Below, piece after piece: positions 1 to 11,100 of a stretch of DNA of 64,000 nucleotides. The position numbers were made by a program, and so were the translations under genes. The stretch is taken from assembly GCA_001314865.1 (NCBI GenBank), contig LJZR01000016.1:62001-126000 (forward strand), in the 5' to 3' direction. The notes beneath the pieces are model-generated. The model was not told the origin of the DNA, did not search any database, and saw only the letters and a list, made by a program, of their open reading frames with translations. How positions within the stretch are numbered: position 1 is the stretch's first letter; each line of letters starts with the position of its first letter. This DNA comes from Phormidesmis priestleyi Ana. GTDB lineage: Bacteria; Cyanobacteriota; Cyanobacteriia; Phormidesmidales; Phormidesmidaceae.

Positions 1-493
1 GTTAAAGGCGCTTGCTTACACAACGCTTTGAGGAAGAATCCGGTTAACTTAATTTCTTCTTTACAATTACGAAATTATACGGGGATCACGCGACCAAATA
101 TAGAACGCTTCCAAATATTCGTACATAGACTCTGAGAGCTATAAGAAAAGCTTAATGCTAATTTTCAGTATTTACACTTAGCCGGATCAGCATTTCTGAT
201 GGTGCTGTATAGGGTTACAGCCCTTTGATATTGCTGTAAAAAGCCTGAAATCGGCAGTTAAAATACAAGGTACTAAGTTAGCGACCGCATTTTGTTTGGT
301 AGCATTTTTTACCTAAATATGCGTCTGGTACGGAGGGGTACTCCTGTCAGAAGGATTTTCTGTTTATTCCTTTGAAACATGCCAGAGGTGTCGCAGAGTG
401 ACTGCAAAAGCACCGTATGAGTAATATGGCCTTGCCAACGCCAGCCAATATTCGTCACAGTAAAGCTAACAATATATGTATGGACGAAATTTT
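1..493. other. Intergenic region, no gene seen
   Basis: No open frame of convincing length or composition lies here before the first gene. The stretch is A+T-rich and probably holds the end of an upstream transcription unit and the promoter of the MBL-fold gene. I see no tRNA, no clear terminator and no recognisable RNA motif. Confidence 0.5.
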
Positions 494-1291
494 ATGAAAC
501 TCACTTGGTTTGATGCCAACACCTGGCTCATTGAGGCAGGAGGACTGCGAGTTTTAGTCGATCCTTGGCTAGTGGGCGATTTAGTGTTTGCCAACATGCC
601 CTGGTTGGTACGCGGTGTGAGGGCTCAGCCAGTAACGATTCCTCAAAATATTGACTTTATTTTGCTTTCACAAGGGCTAGCCGACCATGCTCACCCTGAA
701 ACGCTTAGTCAATTAGATAAAGCGATTCCAGTGGTCGCTTCGCCAGATGGAGCCGAAGTTGCACAAAACGCTGGCTTTCGCTCAGTGACGGCTTTGGAGC
801 ATGGCAAAACGCTCAAATTAGGCCGTCAGGAGAAAGGCGCTAAACAGTTAGAGGTTCGCGCTTTTATGGGTGCGGTCGTTGGCCCGGTGAAGCGAGAGAA
901 TGCCTATGTTCTTACTTTTGTGACAGAGGGCGTGAGTTTGTATTACGAGCCTCATGGATATCCAGACAATGAGCACTTAAAATCAGTCGGTGCGGTGGAT
1001 GTGGCGATTACACCAATGGCTGATCAGACGCTGCTGAGCGTTGCGCCAGTTATTCGAGGTAGCATTGCTGCGCCTCAAATTGCTGAAATGCTAAGCCCCA
1101 AAGTGATGCTGCCAACGGCTGAAGCCGGAAAAGTTAGCTACGACGGATTAATTGCGCCGACGCTGGTGACAAAGGGGGGCTCTGCTGAGATGCGATCGCG
1201 CTTTCAGTCAGAAGGCAAAAATATTCAAGTTATTCAACCGATTTCAGGCGAAACCATCGATTTGGATTTGAAACCGATTTTGCGGGTTTAA
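494..1291 (+). CDS. MBL-fold metallo-hydrolase-like protein (UlaG-like)
   Basis: Protein of about 265 residues in the metallo-beta-lactamase superfamily, of the beta-lactamase_2/UlaG-like type found in cyanobacteria and plastid-bearing organisms. The N-terminus (MKLTWFDANTWLIEAGG) and the DPW motif near residue 23 are typical. The place where the HxHxDH metal motif should be reads SQGLADHAH (about residues 59-67), so the first two histidines are absent and only the D-H pair and the trailing His remain. The chosen start is the ATG at 494; another ATG at 476 adds six residues that do not look conserved. It stands alone on the plus strand. Substrate unknown; the altered metal site makes ordinary two-zinc hydrolase activity uncertain. 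Confidence 0.75.
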   Translation: MKLTWFDANTWLIEAGGLRVLVDPWLVGDLVFANMPWLVRGVRAQPVTIPQNIDFILLSQGLADHAHPETLSQLDKAIPVVASPDGAEVAQNAGFRSVTALEHGKTLKLGRQEKGAKQLEVRAFMGAVVGPVKRENAYVLTFVTEGVSLYYEPHGYPDNEHLKSVGAVDVAITPMADQTLLSVAPVIRGSIAAPQIAEMLSPKVMLPTAEAGKVSYDGLIAPTLVTKGGSAEMRSRFQSEGKNIQVIQPISGETIDLDLKPILRV

Positions 1292-1350
1292 TTGTCGGAT
1301 TTAATAGCTAGACTTAAAGACTAATGCTGAAAAGATTAACGCTGGAAAGA

Positions 1351-1890
1351 CTAATGCTGGGTAGGGACAGATTTTAAATCCGTTTTTGAATCTGTCTTAG
1401 AGTCTTTAGAATTTGTCTTAGAGTCTTTGGAATTTGGCTTAGAATGCCTGATGACGTTGGCTTTTCGACCGCCATTCGAATCCGTCTGTACTGAAGGCAA
1501 CAGGGCCTTAAGCTCTGCAATCACCTGATCTTGTTCTGAGCGCAGGGCCTCTAGTCGTAGAATTAGCTCGTTGACCTGAACAGACTGAGAAGGCTGGCTA
1601 GGCGTTGTGGCTCGCTGCCATAGCCATTGGCTCACCACCAGCGGCAGCTTAATGACCAGGGTAAGACTGGTTTTGATCGCGCGCTTAAAAAGGTCTATGA
1701 CAATTTGAATACAGACGAGACTAGTCAGGACAGCGACGATCGCCCATGCCGGATGGCTAATTGCCATACTCAGCCAAGTTGGCACCTGAGTTACAAAAGC
1801 GGTCAGCGTGTCAAGCGTGTCTGGCAAATCCATCCAGGGAAGCGCCAGCAAAATGCGCCCAGGACGCAAAAGTAAAAGAATAGTCATCAT
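1351..1890 (-). CDS. Hypothetical membrane protein with repeat tail
   Basis: I do not recognise this 179-residue protein. It has one or two hydrophobic stretches (about residues 35-65 and 70-90), then a charged helix with heptad character (about 105-132, rich in Leu, Glu and Gln), and a polar tail built of Ser-Lys-Asp repeats (SKDSKTNSKDSKTDSK). The tail is encoded by an imperfect 21-bp tandem repeat near 1396-1443. No ribosome-binding site is clear, and the start could lie further in. It is convergent with the MBL-fold gene upstream in coordinates. A small membrane-anchored coiled-coil protein is as far as the sequence goes. Confidence 0.5.
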   Translation of the reverse strand: MMTILLLLRPGRILLALPWMDLPDTLDTLTAFVTQVPTWLSMAISHPAWAIVAVLTSLVCIQIVIDLFKRAIKTSLTLVIKLPLVVSQWLWQRATTPSQPSQSVQVNELILRLEALRSEQDQVIAELKALLPSVQTDSNGGRKANVIRHSKPNSKDSKTNSKDSKTDSKTDLKSVPTQH

Positions 1891-2017
1891 CGCAAATGTC
1901 CGTCAAAGACTTTATGCTTAAAGCGCTAACGTTTGAACGGCTGATTGGTGCTGATCGCTTAAGCGATTACTTCAATTACTATATTTCAATCACTTCGATC
2001 ATTCACTTTGATCACTA

Positions 2018-2079
2018 TAGTTCAACTGTATAGTTCAAGAGTTCAACTGTATAGTTCAAGTTCAACTGTATAGTTCAAC
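2018..2079. repeat. Tandem repeat in spacer
   Basis: The unit GTTCAACTGTATAGTTCAAG (about 20 bp) is repeated about three times, with a short insertion between copies, in the spacer between the divergent hypothetical membrane gene and the DUF1499 gene. Related TTCAA/TTTCAA words continue to about 2130. Confidence 0.85.
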
Positions 2080-2155
2080 CCCTAATTTCAACATTTCAAC
2101 CACTCATTTCCAATCAATCATTTCCAACCACTATATTAAGGAGCGCACGGTCACT

Positions 2156-2710
2156 GTGAGATCTGTTTTGTCTAATTTGCTTGCGATTTTACTCTTCTTT
2201 ATTGTTTGCTTGAGTGGCCCAAATGCGGCCATGGCTCAGTCTCAGGTCGCGGTGCTACCAGGACTTGGAAGCGCCTTTGCAGGTAAACAGCCTAGCAACT
2301 TAGGGGTTAAAGACGGTTCGCTTTTGGCCTGTCCCGCTACGCCTAACTGCGTTGTGAGTCAAAACGGTGATGAGAAACATGCGATCGCACCTATTACCTA
2401 CACCAGCGATCGCGCCACCGCCCGCCAAAACCTGATCGACATTCTCGGCGTTGTCCCCCGTACTGAAATCGTCGAGCGCAGCGACAGCTATATCCTCGCC
2501 AAGTCAGAAAGCCGTCTGATGGGCTTTGTAGATGACACCGAATTTTATCTGCCTGAGGGTGAAAAGGTAATTCACGCCCGAGCAGCCGCTCGGCTGGGCG
2601 AGTCAGACTTAGGAGTCAACCGCCGCCGCATAGAGCAAATTCGTTTGGCATTTCAAGATTTGGCACAACGTTCTAGCGCTCCATCTAATGCCCAGCCTAG
2701 CGCCCAGTAA
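2156..2710 (+). CDS. DUF1499 domain protein, exported
   Basis: Protein of 184 residues with an N-terminal signal peptide (hydrophobic run about 8-20, AMA-Q cleavage site near 27) followed by a DUF1499 domain. The domain signature is visible: the LACPATPNCV segment, a conserved CVVSQ, the HAI-P-Y stretch, and FVDD-EFYLPEG-VIHARAAARLGESDLGVNR near the end. Function is unknown; the family is found in cyanobacteria, plastids and proteobacteria. The start is GTG, chosen because AAGGAG lies 12 bases before it. The 3' end overlaps the convergent TPR gene by 14 bp. A shorter paralogue without a signal peptide lies at 42849-43256 next to the carotenoid ketolase gene. Confidence 0.8.
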   Translation: MRSVLSNLLAILLFFIVCLSGPNAAMAQSQVAVLPGLGSAFAGKQPSNLGVKDGSLLACPATPNCVVSQNGDEKHAIAPITYTSDRATARQNLIDILGVVPRTEIVERSDSYILAKSESRLMGFVDDTEFYLPEGEKVIHARAAARLGESDLGVNRRRIEQIRLAFQDLAQRSSAPSNAQPSAQ

Positions 2711-3572
2711 GTGCTAACTGCTCAGCAGATTGATAGAAACTGATTGATTCTGTCTGGCGGCCTTGTTTATCTAGTAAAAAGGCCAGGTTGTAGCGCAAGC
2801 TAGAATCAGTCGGAAAGCGCTCAATAGCCTGACGGAAAATGGTTTCTGCCGCTTCTAGTCGGTTTTGGTTAGAGAGCGTAATACCCAGATATTGATAGCC
2901 TCGCCGGTTATCGGGTTCTAGCAAAAGCACTCTGCGAAACATCACCTCAGCTTCTGCAAACCGGGCTTGCTCGCTGAGCAGCGCACCTAAGTTGTAGTAA
3001 GTGCTGGCATCGTAAGGATTTAGCCGAACCGCTTCTCGGTAATTAATTTCAGCCGCTTCTAGCTGACCTTTTGCTTTGAGCCAGTAGCCCAAATTGTAAT
3101 GGGCATCGGCATTGCTAGGCTCAAGGCGAATGGCATTTTGAAAAGCTGCGATCGCCGCATCCATTTTTTCTTGGGCCGCTAGCACATTTCCAAGGTTGTA
3201 GTAGCGAATAGCCGCTTCTTCTGGCGCAAGCCGAATAGCCGCCCTGTAGGCGGATTCTGCTTCTGTTAATCGGCCCAGCTCAGCAAGCGCGTTGCCTAAA
3301 TTGTTATATGCCGCATCGTTGTCAGGGCTAACGCTCAAAATTTGTCGCCAAATGGCTTCTGCCTCAGCATAGCTACCGCTGCTATGTGCCGCTATCCCTT
3401 TTTGAACTAGCTGGCTTGTTTCTACACTGTTGGCTATTTCTACACTATTAGATGTTTCTACACTATTAGCTGTTTCTAAATTATTAACTCTGGGCGTTTC
3501 TGCTGCACTAAACGCAGAAGGTATCCCAACGAACATTGCCAAACTCAACCCAGCTGCAAAAAGAGGACGCAT
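2697..3572 (-). CDS. TPR-repeat protein, exported
   Basis: Protein of 291 residues. A signal peptide (about 1-22) is followed by a repetitive linker (ETANSVETSNSVEIANSVET), then about seven tetratricopeptide repeats from residue 55 to the end, with the usual pattern AxYNLGxxLxxxGxxxEAxxxYxxAxxLxP. TPR arrays mediate protein contacts, here probably in the periplasm or thylakoid lumen. The linker is encoded by an 18-bp tandem repeat (3418-3486). Partner and process are unknown; it overlaps the DUF1499 gene tail to tail. Confidence 0.85.
   Translation of the reverse strand: MRPLFAAGLSLAMFVGIPSAFSAAETPRVNNLETANSVETSNSVEIANSVETSQLVQKGIAAHSSGSYAEAEAIWRQILSVSPDNDAAYNNLGNALAELGRLTEAESAYRAAIRLAPEEAAIRYYNLGNVLAAQEKMDAAIAAFQNAIRLEPSNADAHYNLGYWLKAKGQLEAAEINYREAVRLNPYDASTYYNLGALLSEQARFAEAEVMFRRVLLLEPDNRRGYQYLGITLSNQNRLEAAETIFRQAIERFPTDSSLRYNLAFLLDKQGRQTESISFYQSAEQLALTGR
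3418..3486. repeat. 18-bp tandem repeat inside TPR gene
   Basis: About four copies of an 18-bp unit (TTTCTACACTATTAGCTG and close variants) encode the SVETAN-type linker between the signal peptide and the TPR array. Because the unit is six codons long, copy-number change would keep the frame. Confidence 0.85.
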
Positions 3573-3927
3573 ATCAGGCTAACAAAGAACATTTCTACCA
3601 GTGTACTCAGCGTATTTACGCAAACACAGGGCAGCTGACAAGTCATTAATGTTACTTTAGCAAGGGCTTATCGTTGCTTCATTAAGCTCAAAGCCAAGCC
3701 TGCATTCGTTTCTGCACTCGTTTCTGCACTAGTTTGGCTATTTAGCGACTATCTAATGATTATCTAGTGACTATTTAACAACAAGCGCACACCACGATCA
3801 GCCGAATGCGTCCATATGCGGGTCATCAGGGCCTATGGCATCGTCTTTTTTGTATTTTTTTGTATTTTGAGGGTCGGTCTTTTGAGGGTTTGTTAAGGGT
3901 TTATCGATATGCTATCTCACCCAAACA
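3573..3927. other. Spacer between recA and TPR gene
   Basis: No gene is supported here. It contains short repeated words (TTTCTGCACT, ATCTAGTGACTAT) and a T-rich stretch near 3848-3870, which on the minus strand lies beyond the recA stop. A frame at 3806-4372 on the plus strand is antisense to recA and is not credible. Confidence 0.5.
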
Positions 3928-5085
3928 CTATTTTTTAGCCTTACTTCTACTCTTCGTCTTGGTTGCCTTTTCTTCAGCAGTGCTTGCTTCAGCATCTTCC
4001 ACGGCTGCTTGGGCTTGGGCATCAATGGCATCTAAGTCCACTTCAACGGGTGGCAAAATGGGTTCTTCACCAGGCTCAATCGGAATGGCCTCTGGCTTGA
4101 GCTTAGCCATCACCAAATCTTTGACCTTTTGGGCAAATTCAGGATCTTCCTTCATGCGAATGATGGTGTTGTCTCGGCCCTGGCCCACATTGACGCCTTC
4201 AAAGCTGTACCAAGCCCCCTTCCGTACGACAATATCGTGCTCTTCGGCAATGTCTAACAAACAGCCCAATATAGAAATCCCTTCGCCAAAAATAATGTCG
4301 AATTCTGCAACTCGGAAAGGAGGCGCGACTTTATTTTTAGCGACTTTGACTTTTACGCGAATACCAAATTGATCGTTACCCTTTTTCAAGGTTTGAATTC
4401 GACGAATGTCTAAACGAACGGATGCGTAAAACTTCAGCGCGTTGCCACCAGTCGTGGTCTCAGGGTTGCCGTAGGTGACGCCAATCTTAAGGCGCAGCTG
4501 GTTAAGAAAAATAACCGTACACTGCGATTTGCCGATGTTGCCGGTAATTTTGCGTAAGGCCTGACTCATGAGTCTGGCCTGCAAACCCATATGAGAGTCG
4601 CCCATTTCACCTTCAATTTCGGCGCGAGGCGTGAGTGCAGCAACAGAGTCGATCACGATTAAATCGACTGCTGAAGAGCGTACCAGTTGGTCGCAAATCT
4701 CTAAGCCCATTTCACCGGTGTCCGGCTGAGAAATTAGCAGATCTTCTATGTTGACGCCTAAGTTTTCAGCATAGTAAGGATCTAGCGCGTGCTCTGCATC
4801 AATGAAAGCAGCTACGCCCCCTTGCCGCTGAATTTCGGCGATCGCATGCAACGCCAGCGTCGTTTTACCCGAACTCTCCGGCCCATATATTTCAATCACG
4901 CGGCCTCTAGGCAAACCGCCACCCAGTGCCATATCTAGGGTTAATGCCCCAGTAGGAATGGTTTCTACCTGCATACGGTTGGCTTCGCCTAACCGCATAA
5001 TAGAGCCCTTCCCAAAGTTACGTTCTATTTGGGTGAGTACTGAGGTAAGGGCTTTTTCCTTATCAGAGGAGGCATTGGCAGCCAT
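3928..5085 (-). CDS. recA: Recombinase RecA
   Basis: Full-length RecA of 385 residues, the DNA-dependent ATPase that forms filaments on single-stranded DNA, drives strand exchange and promotes self-cleavage of LexA. Visible features: the Walker A motif GPESSGKTT near residue 70, the Walker B region [10 protein letters not shown] near 142-150, loops L1/L2 (including [17 protein letters not shown]), and an acidic/Lys-rich C-terminal tail with Ala-rich linker (ending [10 protein letters not shown]), which is typical of cyanobacterial RecA. It is a single-gene unit. A LexA-like imperfect dyad lies far upstream (5349-5366), too distant to be sure that it controls recA. Confidence 0.98.
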   Translation of the reverse strand: MAANASSDKEKALTSVLTQIERNFGKGSIMRLGEANRMQVETIPTGALTLDMALGGGLPRGRVIEIYGPESSGKTTLALHAIAEIQRQGGVAAFIDAEHALDPYYAENLGVNIEDLLISQPDTGEMGLEICDQLVRSSAVDLIVIDSVAALTPRAEIEGEMGDSHMGLQARLMSQALRKITGNIGKSQCTVIFLNQLRLKIGVTYGNPETTTGGNALKFYASVRLDIRRIQTLKKGNDQFGIRVKVKVAKNKVAPPFRVAEFDIIFGEGISILGCLLDIAEEHDIVVRKGAWYSFEGVNVGQGRDNTIIRMKEDPEFAQKVKDLVMAKLKPEAIPIEPGEEPILPPVEVDLDAIDAQAQAAVEDAEASTAEEKATKTKSRSKAKK

Positions 5086-5428
5086 AAGTATTTCCGAGGA
5101 TTATTTTCGAGAGTGAGCGTTTTTGCTAGCGGAATTGCGATTCTTTACTAAAGAGGCTGCACCCGCGTGCAAAATATAGAGGGTTAGCAGATATTTGAAA
5201 AGTATACGGTCAAGCCATCGGTTATAAAAATCTATCTAAAGAAGCCCTAAAGAAATCCTAAATAAGGGTCTTTTTTAGGAGCTAAATCGATCTTTAAAAC
5301 ATCTCCTTACTTAGGCCAAATACTAAGACCAAATTCGCTATACTAATTTTAGTACAAACGAACTAAATCCGACACCCATTCAACTCATATCAGCTCAATA
5401 TATCTAGCAAAAGCATAATCATTGTCCT
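5086..5428. other. Divergent promoter region between recA and small ORF
   Basis: Holds the promoters of recA (minus) and the 64-residue gene (plus). It contains an imperfect dyad TTAGTAC-AAAC-GAACTAA at 5349-5366 that resembles the cyanobacterial LexA-type site but matches it imperfectly. No coding frame is seen. Confidence 0.45.
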
Positions 5429-5623
5429 ATGCCAGACTATGAACTCATCGACATTTTGACTTATCCAGGCTGGGTAATTGCCATCGGACGCACTGATCTA
5501 GGCTATCGCTGCTGGGTATTTACTCCCGATTTTACGGTGCTTGATGACGGCGAATTTTACACAACAAGCGAAGCTGCTGCTAACAATGCCCGCTGTTTGA
5601 TCAGTGATTTTAGAGACTATTAA
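5429..5623 (+). CDS. Small conserved cyanobacterial hypothetical protein
   Basis: Protein of 64 residues (begins MPDYELIDILTYPGWVIAI) with a well-balanced composition and evenly used codons. No signal peptide or membrane segment. It looks like one of the small soluble proteins widespread in cyanobacteria, but I cannot name the family. It is divergent from recA and convergent with the GH15 gene; several AGTAT/TAGTACT words follow the stop codon (5631-5700). Function unknown. Confidence 0.65.
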   Translation: MPDYELIDILTYPGWVIAIGRTDLGYRCWVFTPDFTVLDDGEFYTTSEAAANNARCLISDFRDY

Positions 5624-5694
5624 CTGGTTGCTGAGTACTTTTATATTAGTACTTTAGTATTATTTCTTCATAGTATTTTCTGAGTATTATTTGC

Positions 5695-7752
5695 TTAGTA
5701 TTTATCCAACGCTTCATCTAAATTCCAAGCAGCGCTGATCAGTGCAATATGTGTGAATGCCTGAGGAAAGTTGCCTAGCGCTTCTCCACTGATGCCCAGC
5801 TCTTCGGAATATAAGCCAAGGTGATTGGCATAAGTGAGCATTTCTTCAAAAATGCGACGGGCTTCTGTGAGCGCATCAGCTTGGACGCGGCCTGCTCGGG
5901 TCAGCGCTTCTACTAGCCAAAAGGTGCATAAATTAAAAGTGCCTTCTGCCCCTTCTAAGCCATCGGTAGACTCTCCCTGTGAGTCGAGGGGGTTATAGCG
6001 ATACACCAAGCTGTTAGCGCTCAGTCCGCCTGCCTGGGGCGATTTCTTGACCGTTTCAATTGTTTTGAGCATTTTAGGATCGCTAGGCGCCATAAAAAAG
6101 ACCAACGGCATAATTAAACAGCCTGCATCTAATTCTGGACTACCATAGGCCTGTACAAACGCCTGACGGTCCTCATCCCACCCTTTTTCTAAGATTTCCT
6201 CGTAGATTTCATCACGAACCGATTCCCAGCGCGATCGCTCAGCCGGAAATGATCGCGTTGTCGCAATCCGCAGTGCCCGATCTATGGCGACCCAGCACAT
6301 CAGTCTGGAATACACGTGGTTTTTCTTCCCACCTCGCGACTCCCATACTCCCTGGTCCTGCCGCTGCCAATTGTCACACACCCAATTAGTCAAGTAGCGC
6401 AGATGCGTCCAAAAATCATGCGATATGAAGCTGCCATGCTTATTGTATAAATACGCTGAATCCATCAGCTCACCGCAAATATCGAGCTGAAGTTGCTCGA
6501 ATGCGCCGTTGCCAATCCGGACAGGCTGCGAACCTTTGTAGCCTTCCCAATGATCAAGATGTTCTTCTTGCAGGTCTAGCTGACCATCAATTCGGTACAT
6601 GACCTGTAAGCTGCCGCCCTTGCCAAGCTCCTGGCAGCGTGCCTCCAACCACTGCATAAATTCTTTAGCCTCTTCAGTAAAGCCAATGCGGATCAGCGCA
6701 TAAACGGTAAAAGCGGCATCTCGAATCCAGGTATAGCGATAGTCCCAGTTGCGCTCTCCACCAATTTTCTCAGGCAGGCTAGTCGTTGGGGCCGCTATTA
6801 TTGCGCCCGTAGGCTCGTAGGTCATGAGCTTGAGTGCTAGCGCAGATCGCTTCACTCGCCCGCGCCAGCGCCCAGTGTACACGCATTGAGAAAGCCACTT
6901 GCGCCAGTAAGTAACTGTTTCTGAAAAAAATGACTCAGCCGTTTGGTCTAAGTGACTCAACTGGTGCTCGGATAAAGGTGCAGTCGGGCTTACCTGTTGT
7001 TTCTTAGTTGTTGTATTGGCCCTAGATAGTGCGGATAGCGCATCAGTATATTGCTTGTCAGAAGATCGAACAAAAGATCTGCTGTCAGATTTATCAGATT
7101 TGTGAGATTTTTCAGACAGAGGGGCTTCCTCGGTCACACTCTGAGCGGGTCTAAAGAGAAACGTTGCTGTTTCTCCTTCTTTAAGCGTAAATTCGGAAAA
7201 AGCACCGCGCTCATTTACTTCTAAGGGGACTTCAGTCACCAGCTCAAAATTTCTGTACTGCGCCTTTGCGCCATCGTCTACTGAATTGTTTGGGCGAGTA
7301 TTGCCATAGGGATCTTCTACACAGGAAAAACGTGCCCCAATGCCTGTACGAGTTGTTTTATGGGTGGCTCGGCCATAGTCAAAAGCAGGATAGCATTCTG
7401 CTCTAAACTTAATTTCATTGCGAACTGTCCGAACCTGCCGAATAATCCAGTTGCGAATCACTGAGTTGCCTAACGGCATAAAATCAACAACTTCGCCAAC
7501 ACCGCAATCACATAAAAATCGGGTGATTAAAATGTTGGTTTCAGGATAGTAAAACTGTCGGTGGTTATCACCCTTAATCAAGGACTCAATCTTGAAATGG
7601 CCCCCTTTTTGGCTATCTAAAATAGCGCCAAAAATACTGGGAGAGTCATGGCGAGGATGGCAAAACCAGTCTATCGATCCGTTGAGCCCGACTAGCGCGG
7701 TTGTCCGCATATTACCAATGATGCCATAGTCTCCAATGGGCTGATAGCTCAC
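5695..7752 (-). CDS. Glycoside hydrolase family 15 protein
   Basis: Protein of 685 residues with a trehalase-like N-terminal domain (begins [20 protein letters not shown], with the [15 protein letters not shown] segment) and a C-terminal GH15 (alpha/alpha)6 barrel. The barrel has typical signatures: [12 protein letters not shown] near residue 340, [14 protein letters not shown], and [14 protein letters not shown] near 615. Family members hydrolyse terminal alpha-glucosidic bonds in glucans or trehalose; no signal peptide, so it should be cytoplasmic. A polar low-complexity insert of about 50 residues (about 213-265, Ser/Lys/Asp-rich) separates the two domains. Glucoamylase or trehalase specificity cannot be decided from sequence. 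Confidence 0.9.
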   Translation of the reverse strand: MSYQPIGDYGIIGNMRTTALVGLNGSIDWFCHPRHDSPSIFGAILDSQKGGHFKIESLIKGDNHRQFYYPETNILITRFLCDCGVGEVVDFMPLGNSVIRNWIIRQVRTVRNEIKFRAECYPAFDYGRATHKTTRTGIGARFSCVEDPYGNTRPNNSVDDGAKAQYRNFELVTEVPLEVNERGAFSEFTLKEGETATFLFRPAQSVTEEAPLSEKSHKSDKSDSRSFVRSSDKQYTDALSALSRANTTTKKQQVSPTAPLSEHQLSHLDQTAESFFSETVTYWRKWLSQCVYTGRWRGRVKRSALALKLMTYEPTGAIIAAPTTSLPEKIGGERNWDYRYTWIRDAAFTVYALIRIGFTEEAKEFMQWLEARCQELGKGGSLQVMYRIDGQLDLQEEHLDHWEGYKGSQPVRIGNGAFEQLQLDICGELMDSAYLYNKHGSFISHDFWTHLRYLTNWVCDNWQRQDQGVWESRGGKKNHVYSRLMCWVAIDRALRIATTRSFPAERSRWESVRDEIYEEILEKGWDEDRQAFVQAYGSPELDAGCLIMPLVFFMAPSDPKMLKTIETVKKSPQAGGLSANSLVYRYNPLDSQGESTDGLEGAEGTFNLCTFWLVEALTRAGRVQADALTEARRIFEEMLTYANHLGLYSEELGISGEALGNFPQAFTHIALISAAWNLDEALDKY

Positions 7753-8143
7753 AATTTGTCCTGACCAACTGGGCTGTTGGTTCCTATTTGTACCTGGCTA
7801 TAGTAGGGTATTTCTGGTCTCAGTCAATCTGACCAAAGAACAGCCTCTTGTCATTTCTATCTTTAGACAGATTTATTTCTATCTGTTAGACAGATTTGTC
7901 ACGGTTTAGGTTTGTTGGTTCATGTGGGATGAGTTTATGCCGGAAAAATCTTGCACTTTTTGAAATAGAACATTAAAAGATTATTTTATTTTTTTGAGAT
8001 AGATAGAACAATCTTTGTTGTAAGACTCTCTAACTCTCTAACTCTCCTAGACTTTATTGAGTTTAGATGAATTAGGCCTGGATTTGTTAGGCTGAGATTG
8101 TCATTAGATGGTTATAAGTATTGTCACAAGTACTGTTACAAGT
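7753..8143. other. Spacer, no gene seen
   Basis: Lies upstream of the GH15 gene and downstream of the RND pump gene, both on the minus strand. It contains repeated short words: CTCTAA units at about 8026-8047 and TATCT-x-TTAGACAGATTT twice near 7858-7895. No coding frame or known RNA is seen. Confidence 0.45.
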
Positions 8144-11100
8144 TTAGAGGGAACGGGCTGAAGTGGCGCGACCAATGCCAGTGGCGCGGCTAAGCACTCG
8201 GGCTGTACGACTGCGGGCACCGCTAATGTAGGTGAAAAATACAGGAACGACAACTAGGGTAAGGAGGGTCGAGGTAGAAAAGCCACCGATAACTGCGATC
8301 GCCATTGGGCTTCGCGTTTCTCCTCCGGCTCCAATTGCCAGCGCGATTGGTACCATGCCCGCTACGGTCGAAAGTGAGGTCATCAAAATCGGTCGCAGGC
8401 GGATAATGCCGGCTTCAATCACGGCCTGACGGCGCGATTTGCCTTCTTGCAGGGCAATCAGCGCGTAGTCTACCAGCAGAATCGAGTTCTTAGTCACTAG
8501 GCCCACCAGCAGTACGATACCGATGAGGGCAAACAGGCCCATGGGCTTTTGGGCGATCAATAGGCCCATCAGCGCGCCACCGACGCAAAGCGGAATGGCG
8601 ACCATAACGGCAAAGGGATAGAGAAAGTCGTTATAGAGCAGGACAAGTACTGCGTAGATCATCATAATCGCAGTGCCGAGTGCAAGGCCGAATCGACTGA
8701 AAATTTCTCGCTGAATGTCAGCATCACCGGTTGGCTGCTGACGAATGCCGTCTGGCAGGTTCTGCATGGCCGGAAGTTCATCGACAGCGGCGATCGCCTC
8801 ACCGAGTTCAATGCCCTGCAAGTTTGCGCCGACGGTCACCTGCCGAGAGCGATTAAAGCGGTCAATTTGAGCAGGGCCACTGCCAAACTCAATGTCGGCC
8901 ACGGCAATCAGCGGCACCATATCGCCATTTTGGGAGGGCACCTGAAGGTTTTCTAGGGTGGTAATGTCCTGAGTAGATTCAGGTGAGAGTCGGACGCGGA
9001 TAGGAATTTGGCGATCGCCCGCATTAAAGTCAGCCAGATTGGATTCCGCATCGCCTAGCGTGGCCAAAGATGCCGTCCGCGCGATGCTACTGACCGATAC
9101 GCCTAAGTCAGCTGCACGAATCGGATCTGGTCTAATCAAAATCTCTGGCTGAACCAGCGCCGCCGTAGAAGAGACCTCTACAAGGCCAGGCACCGCCCGC
9201 ATTTGCTGCGTTAGGGTTTGAGCCGCTTCGCCCAGCAGCTCTGGATTTTCGCCAGTGAGTACAATTTCGAGCCCTTTCCCGCCGCCGCCCGCGCCCTGAC
9301 TCACAAAGTTAATTCGGGTGCCGGGAATAGTCTTAAACTCCTCGCGCATGCTTTGCTCAAAGGTCAGGCGATTCACGCGTTCGTCTTTGGGCTTAAGCTG
9401 TACGTAGGCTGTGGACTCTCCTGGCTCTTGAGTGCGAAAGACGCGATCGGTGGCAGGATGGGCCAAGAGGCGATCGCTCACCAGTTTGCTGACTTGATCG
9501 GTCTTAGCCAGTGTAGAACCTGGCGGCAGCTCTACTTGTACTGTGGTGAGGTCAGTATTCCCCGCATCAAACAGCGCTGTGGGAATAAACTGCGCCAGCA
9601 TGCAGCTACCGATAAAAAAGCTCAGCGCCAAAATAATCGTCAGCAGCCGATGCCGCAGCGCACTGTTCAAAAGCTTGTGATAAGGCAGCAACAGGCGGGG
9701 CACTCGCATGCCATCAGCGGCGATGACCATATTGTCAGTCTGACCTTCTACTTGGGGTTGGAGCAAGTAGGCTGCCATCATCGGGGTTACCAAGCGCGCA
9801 ACCAGCGTCGAAAACATGGTAGCAACGGCAACCGTCACCCCAAAGGGCTGGAAAAACTGGCCGGGAATCCCGCCCATAAAGGCAACAGGCAAAAATACGG
9901 CCACAATTGTTGCAGTGGTGGTCACCACAGCTAAGCCCACCTCAGCAGTAGAGTCTAGCGCGGCTTGCAGGGGCGGCTTGCCCATTTGAATATGCCGCTC
10001 AACATTTTCAATTTCAACAATGGCATCATCTACTAGGTTGCCAACGGCGAGCGTTAGCGCCAAGAGTGACATGCTGTTGAGCGTGTAGTTAAGCGCCTGA
10101 AGTACCAAAAAAGTTGGAATAATAGAGAGGGGCAGAGCGGTGGCAGTAATCAGCGTTGTGCGCCAGTTACGAAGAAACAGCCCGACTACAACAACGGCTA
10201 AAATGCAGCCCAAAATCAAGGCATCTATAGAGGCTTGGTAGGAGTCGCGAATATCAGTGGCTTGAGTGAATACCAGCTGAAAGGAAATGTCTTCATCCAA
10301 GGTGTTTTCTAGATCTGCGATCGCCGCTTTGACCCCATCTTCTACCCCAACAACAACGCTACCCTTGCTGCGATACACCTCAAATCCCACCACCGGAGTG
10401 TCATTGCTATAGGCAGACGTGCGAATCTCGGCAAAGTCATCCTTCACGGTTCCCAGGCTAGTGAGCGGCACCGTGTCACCTGCCGGGAGCACCACGTTAA
10501 ACGCCTGTAGCGCAGCAACCGTATCAGCGCTGCCTAAGGTGCGAATGCCCTGCTCAATACCGGAAATATCACTGCGGCCCCCCGGCAAGTCAATATTGAA
10601 GGCGCGAATCTGGTCGTTCACGGCCGTTGCAGTAATGCCCAAGGCATTGAGCTGATCGGGCTGCAAATCAACCCGAATTTCTCGATCTACCCCGCCCACG
10701 CGCGTGACCTGAGAAACCCCATCTACCGACAGCAGCCTGCGACTGATTGTGCGATCCACCAAATCGCTGAGCGCTTCTACTGAACGCTGATCAGAGGCCA
10801 CTGTGTAAATGACGGTAGGCCCCCCGCTAAATTCTAGGCGGCGAACCAGCGGCTCTTGAGCATCTTGGGGCAAATCTTGGCGAATGCGAGTAACGGCATC
10901 GCGCACGTCATTAGTGGCCTGCTCGGTATCTACCCCCAAATCAAACGAAATCACTGTGGTAGATAATCCATCTGAGACAGTAGAGGTGAGCTGGTCAATA
11001 TCACCTAGCCCAGCGACCGCATCTTCCACCTTTCTCGTCACCTGCGTTTCTAATTCGGCAGGGCCTGCGCCCGTCTGTCGAACTTCGACTAAGACAGCCG

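Noticed and set aside
3806-4372. Plus-strand frame antisense to recA
   Set aside because: It overlaps the recA 3' end in full; its Ser/Met-rich composition is a shadow of the coding strand.
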